NCBI GenBank assembly: GCA_937967345.1
Contig: CALBTN010000017.1
Coordinates: 1-8,340 of the forward strand
Direction of reading: 5' to 3'
Source: an uncultured Rubrivivax sp.
GTDB taxonomy: Bacteria; Pseudomonadota; Gammaproteobacteria; Burkholderiales; Burkholderiaceae_C
DNA length: 8,340 nt
A program made the position numbers and the translations under genes. The notes below the pieces were generated by a model, which was not told the origin of the DNA, did not search any database, and was given only the letters and a program-made list of their open reading frames with translations. Shown here one piece after another: positions 6,355 to 8,340 of this stretch. Positions within the stretch are counted from its first letter, which is position 1, and the number at the start of each line of letters is the position of its first letter.

Positions 6355-8340
6355 ATGACCATCCAGGAAGGTGAACTGCTCTGGACCCCGCGCGAGGCTT
6401 TCGCAAAGTCGTCGCAGCTCGCGTCGTTCATGGACTGGCTGCGCGTGCACCGCCAGCTGGACTTCACCGACTACGCTGCGCTGTGGCAATGGTCGGTGGA
6501 CTGCCTGGAGGACTTCTGGGCCGCGGTGTGGGAGTACTTCGAGATCGAGTCCTCCACGCCGTACGAGTACGTTCTGAAGGAGCGCACGATGCCCGGCGCG
6601 GCGTGGTTCCCCGGTGCGCGGGTGAACTTCGCGAAGCACATGCTGCGCAAGGGCCAGCATGGGCGGCCGGCCATCCATCATCGCAGCGAGATCCGGCCAT
6701 CGGCCACGCTGAACTGGGAGGACCTGCGCGACCAGGTGGCCACGCTCGCCGAGGCGATGCGCCGCATGGGCATCCGCCCCGGCGACCGTGTGGTGTCGAC
6801 CTTGCCGAACACGCCCGAAGCCGTGATCGCCCTGCTGGCCACCACGGCCATCGGTGCCGTCTGGTCGGCCTGCTCGCCCGACTTCGGCGCGCGCAGCATC
6901 CTCGACCGCTTCCAGCAGATCGAACCGCGGTTGCTGTTCGCGGTGGACGGTTATCGCTTCGGCGGCAAAGACTTCGACCGCCGCACCGAACTCGCGCGGC
7001 TCGTCGAAGGCCTGCCCACGCTCGAGCACCTGGTGTTCGTGCCCGACCTCGACCCGACCGCGCCGCGGCCGACGCCGCGTCCTGAGCTGGCTGTGCGCCT
7101 GTGGTCGGAGGTCATGGCCGAGCAGCCGGTGCGCTACGAGGACTTCCGCTACGAGGACGTGGAGTTCTCGCACCCGCTGTGGATCCTGTACTCCTCGGGC
7201 ACCACCGGGCTGCCCAAGGCCATCACGCACGGCCACGGCGGCATGACGCTGGAGACGCACAAGGTCATCGCCTTTCACGCCAATCAGACACCGGATTCGT
7301 GCCTGTTTTTCTACACGACCACCGGCTGGATGATGTTCAACTTCATGGTCATGGGCCTGTGCAGTGGCGGGCGCATCGTGCTGTACGACGGCAACCCGCT
7401 GGCGCCCGATGTCGAGCGGCTGTGGCAGCTGGCAGCCGAGCACCACGTCACGATGTTCGGCGCCAGCCCGACCTTCGTGCAGATGATGATCAAGGCCGGC
7501 GTGCGGCCGGCGCAGAAGCACGACTTGTCGGCGCTGGAGGGTGTGTTGCTGGGCGGCTCGCCGGCCACGCCCGAGGCCTTCGCGTGGTTCTACCGCGAGG
7601 TCAAGCGCGACCTGTGGGTCACCTCGCAAAGCGGCGGCACCGACGTCTGCTCGGCCTTCGTCGGCGCCTCGCCCACGCTGCCGGTGTACGCCGGCGAGAT
7701 CCAGACGCGGCTGCTGGGCGTGGATGCACACGCGCTGAGCGACGAGGGAGAACCGCTGACCGACGGCGTGGGCGAGCTCGTGATCCGCAAGCCCATGCCC
7801 TCGATGCCCCTGTACTTCTGGGGTGACGCCGACAACCGGCGCTACCACGACAGCTACTTCGACGTCTATCCCGGCCAGTGGCGCCACGGCGACTTCTTCA
7901 AGGTCAACCGACGCGGCGGCTGCTACATCTACGGCCGTTCCGACTCCACACTCAACCGCGCCGGCGTGCGCATCGGCACGGCCGAGATCTACCGCATCGT
8001 CGAGAACGTCGAGGGCGTGCAGGACAGCCTGGTGCTCAACCTCGACCTGCCCGGCGGCAGATTCTTCATGCCGATGTTCGTGGTATCCAAGCCGGGCTTC
8101 ACGCTCGACGAGGCGATGCAGTCGCGCATCACGCAGGCGTTGCGCACGCAGGGCTCGCCGCGCCACGTGCCCGACCGTTACGTGGCCATCGCCGCCGTGC
8201 CCTACACGCTCACCGGCAAGAAGCTCGAAGTGCCGGTGCGCAAGATCCTGCTGGGCGCGGCGCCCGAGAAGGTGGCCAGCCGCGACGCGATGATGAACCC
8301 GGCGTCGCTGCAGTTCTTCGTGGACTTCGCGGGCGAGGTG
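6355..8340 (+). CDS. aacS: Acetoacetyl-CoA synthetase-type ligase (AMP-forming), 3' end cut off
   Basis: 662 codons are present and the window ends in the usual C-terminal region, so only a few residues are missing. The family makes acetoacetyl-CoA from acetoacetate, ATP and CoA (EC 6.2.1.16). An ACAS_N-like segment covers about 20-85 (DFTDYAALWQWSV, then FW and WEYF). AMP-binding motifs follow in order: YSSGTTGLPK (279-288), SQSGGTD (424-430), WRHGD (509-513), YGRSDSTLNRAGVRIG (526-541), and TLTGKKLE (618-625) with the adenylation lysine K622. The WSACSPDFGARSILDRF stretch and the A8 box are characteristic of acetoacetyl-CoA synthetases as opposed to acetyl-CoA synthetases. The ATG is 2 nt after the hydrolase stop, with GGGAG (6343-6347) 7 nt before it. 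In this operon it may recycle acetoacetate released by the pathway, or activate a related 3-oxo or branched acid. Family: firm. Exact substrate: inferred. Confidence 0.9.
   Translation, partial: MTIQEGELLWTPREAFAKSSQLASFMDWLRVHRQLDFTDYAALWQWSVDCLEDFWAAVWEYFEIESSTPYEYVLKERTMPGAAWFPGARVNFAKHMLRKGQHGRPAIHHRSEIRPSATLNWEDLRDQVATLAEAMRRMGIRPGDRVVSTLPNTPEAVIALLATTAIGAVWSACSPDFGARSILDRFQQIEPRLLFAVDGYRFGGKDFDRRTELARLVEGLPTLEHLVFVPDLDPTAPRPTPRPELAVRLWSEVMAEQPVRYEDFRYEDVEFSHPLWILYSSGTTGLPKAITHGHGGMTLETHKVIAFHANQTPDSCLFFYTTTGWMMFNFMVMGLCSGGRIVLYDGNPLAPDVERLWQLAAEHHVTMFGASPTFVQMMIKAGVRPAQKHDLSALEGVLLGGSPATPEAFAWFYREVKRDLWVTSQSGGTDVCSAFVGASPTLPVYAGEIQTRLLGVDAHALSDEGEPLTDGVGELVIRKPMPSMPLYFWGDADNRRYHDSYFDVYPGQWRHGDFFKVNRRGGCYIYGRSDSTLNRAGVRIGTAEIYRIVENVEGVQDSLVLNLDLPGGRFFMPMFVVSKPGFTLDEAMQSRITQALRTQGSPRHVPDRYVAIAAVPYTLTGKKLEVPVRKILLGAAPEKVASRDAMMNPASLQFFVDFAGEV

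Noticed and set aside
6238..8166. A 642-codon open frame on the minus strand opposite the acetoacetyl-CoA synthetase.
   Set aside because: Low-complexity His/Arg/Gly-rich translation with no motif. The plus-strand frame has all AMP-ligase motifs in order, so this is a GC-rich shadow.

Overview
The window is GC-rich throughout, with a strong preference for G or C at third codon positions. Short, tightly packed and often overlapping genes fit a proteobacterial chromosome. A betaproteobacterium of the Burkholderiales type is the best guess, but that is inference from composition and gene content; there is no rRNA or other taxonomic marker. No RNA genes, insertion sequences, CRISPR arrays or phage genes are visible.

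Layout: seven protein genes sit in two divergent operons around a ~195 bp control region (1294-1488). Leftward are an SDR-family dehydrogenase (535-1293) and, 4 nt after it, the start of an NDP-forming acyl-CoA synthetase that runs off the left edge (1-530). Rightward are a double-length fused acyl-CoA dehydrogenase (1489-3828), a DUF35 zinc-ribbon/OB-fold protein (3871-4311), a thiolase-fold protein lacking the usual N-terminal nucleophilic cysteine (4308-5468), an alpha/beta hydrolase (5465-6352) and an acetoacetyl-CoA synthetase-type ligase that runs off the right edge close to its end (6355-8340). The last four genes overlap by 4 nt or are 2 nt apart, so they are almost certainly co-transcribed and translationally coupled. 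A CAAAC-N4-GTTTG palindrome between the two operons is a good candidate operator.

Together the genes look like a catabolic module acting on a CoA-activated acid: activation (two different ligase types), alpha,beta-dehydrogenation (fused acyl-CoA dehydrogenase), oxidation of a hydroxyl (SDR) and carbon-carbon cleavage (thiolase-like protein plus DUF35 partner, perhaps also the hydrolase). No enoyl-CoA hydratase or MaoC-type hydratase is visible in the window. Two features recall actinobacterial steroid side-chain degradation. One is an acyl-CoA dehydrogenase whose two halves carry complementary parts of one active site. The other is a cysteine-less thiolase paired with DUF35, like the Ltp2-ChsH2 aldolase. 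The substrate cannot be named from sequence; a branched, isoprenoid or steroid-like acid is a hypothesis only.
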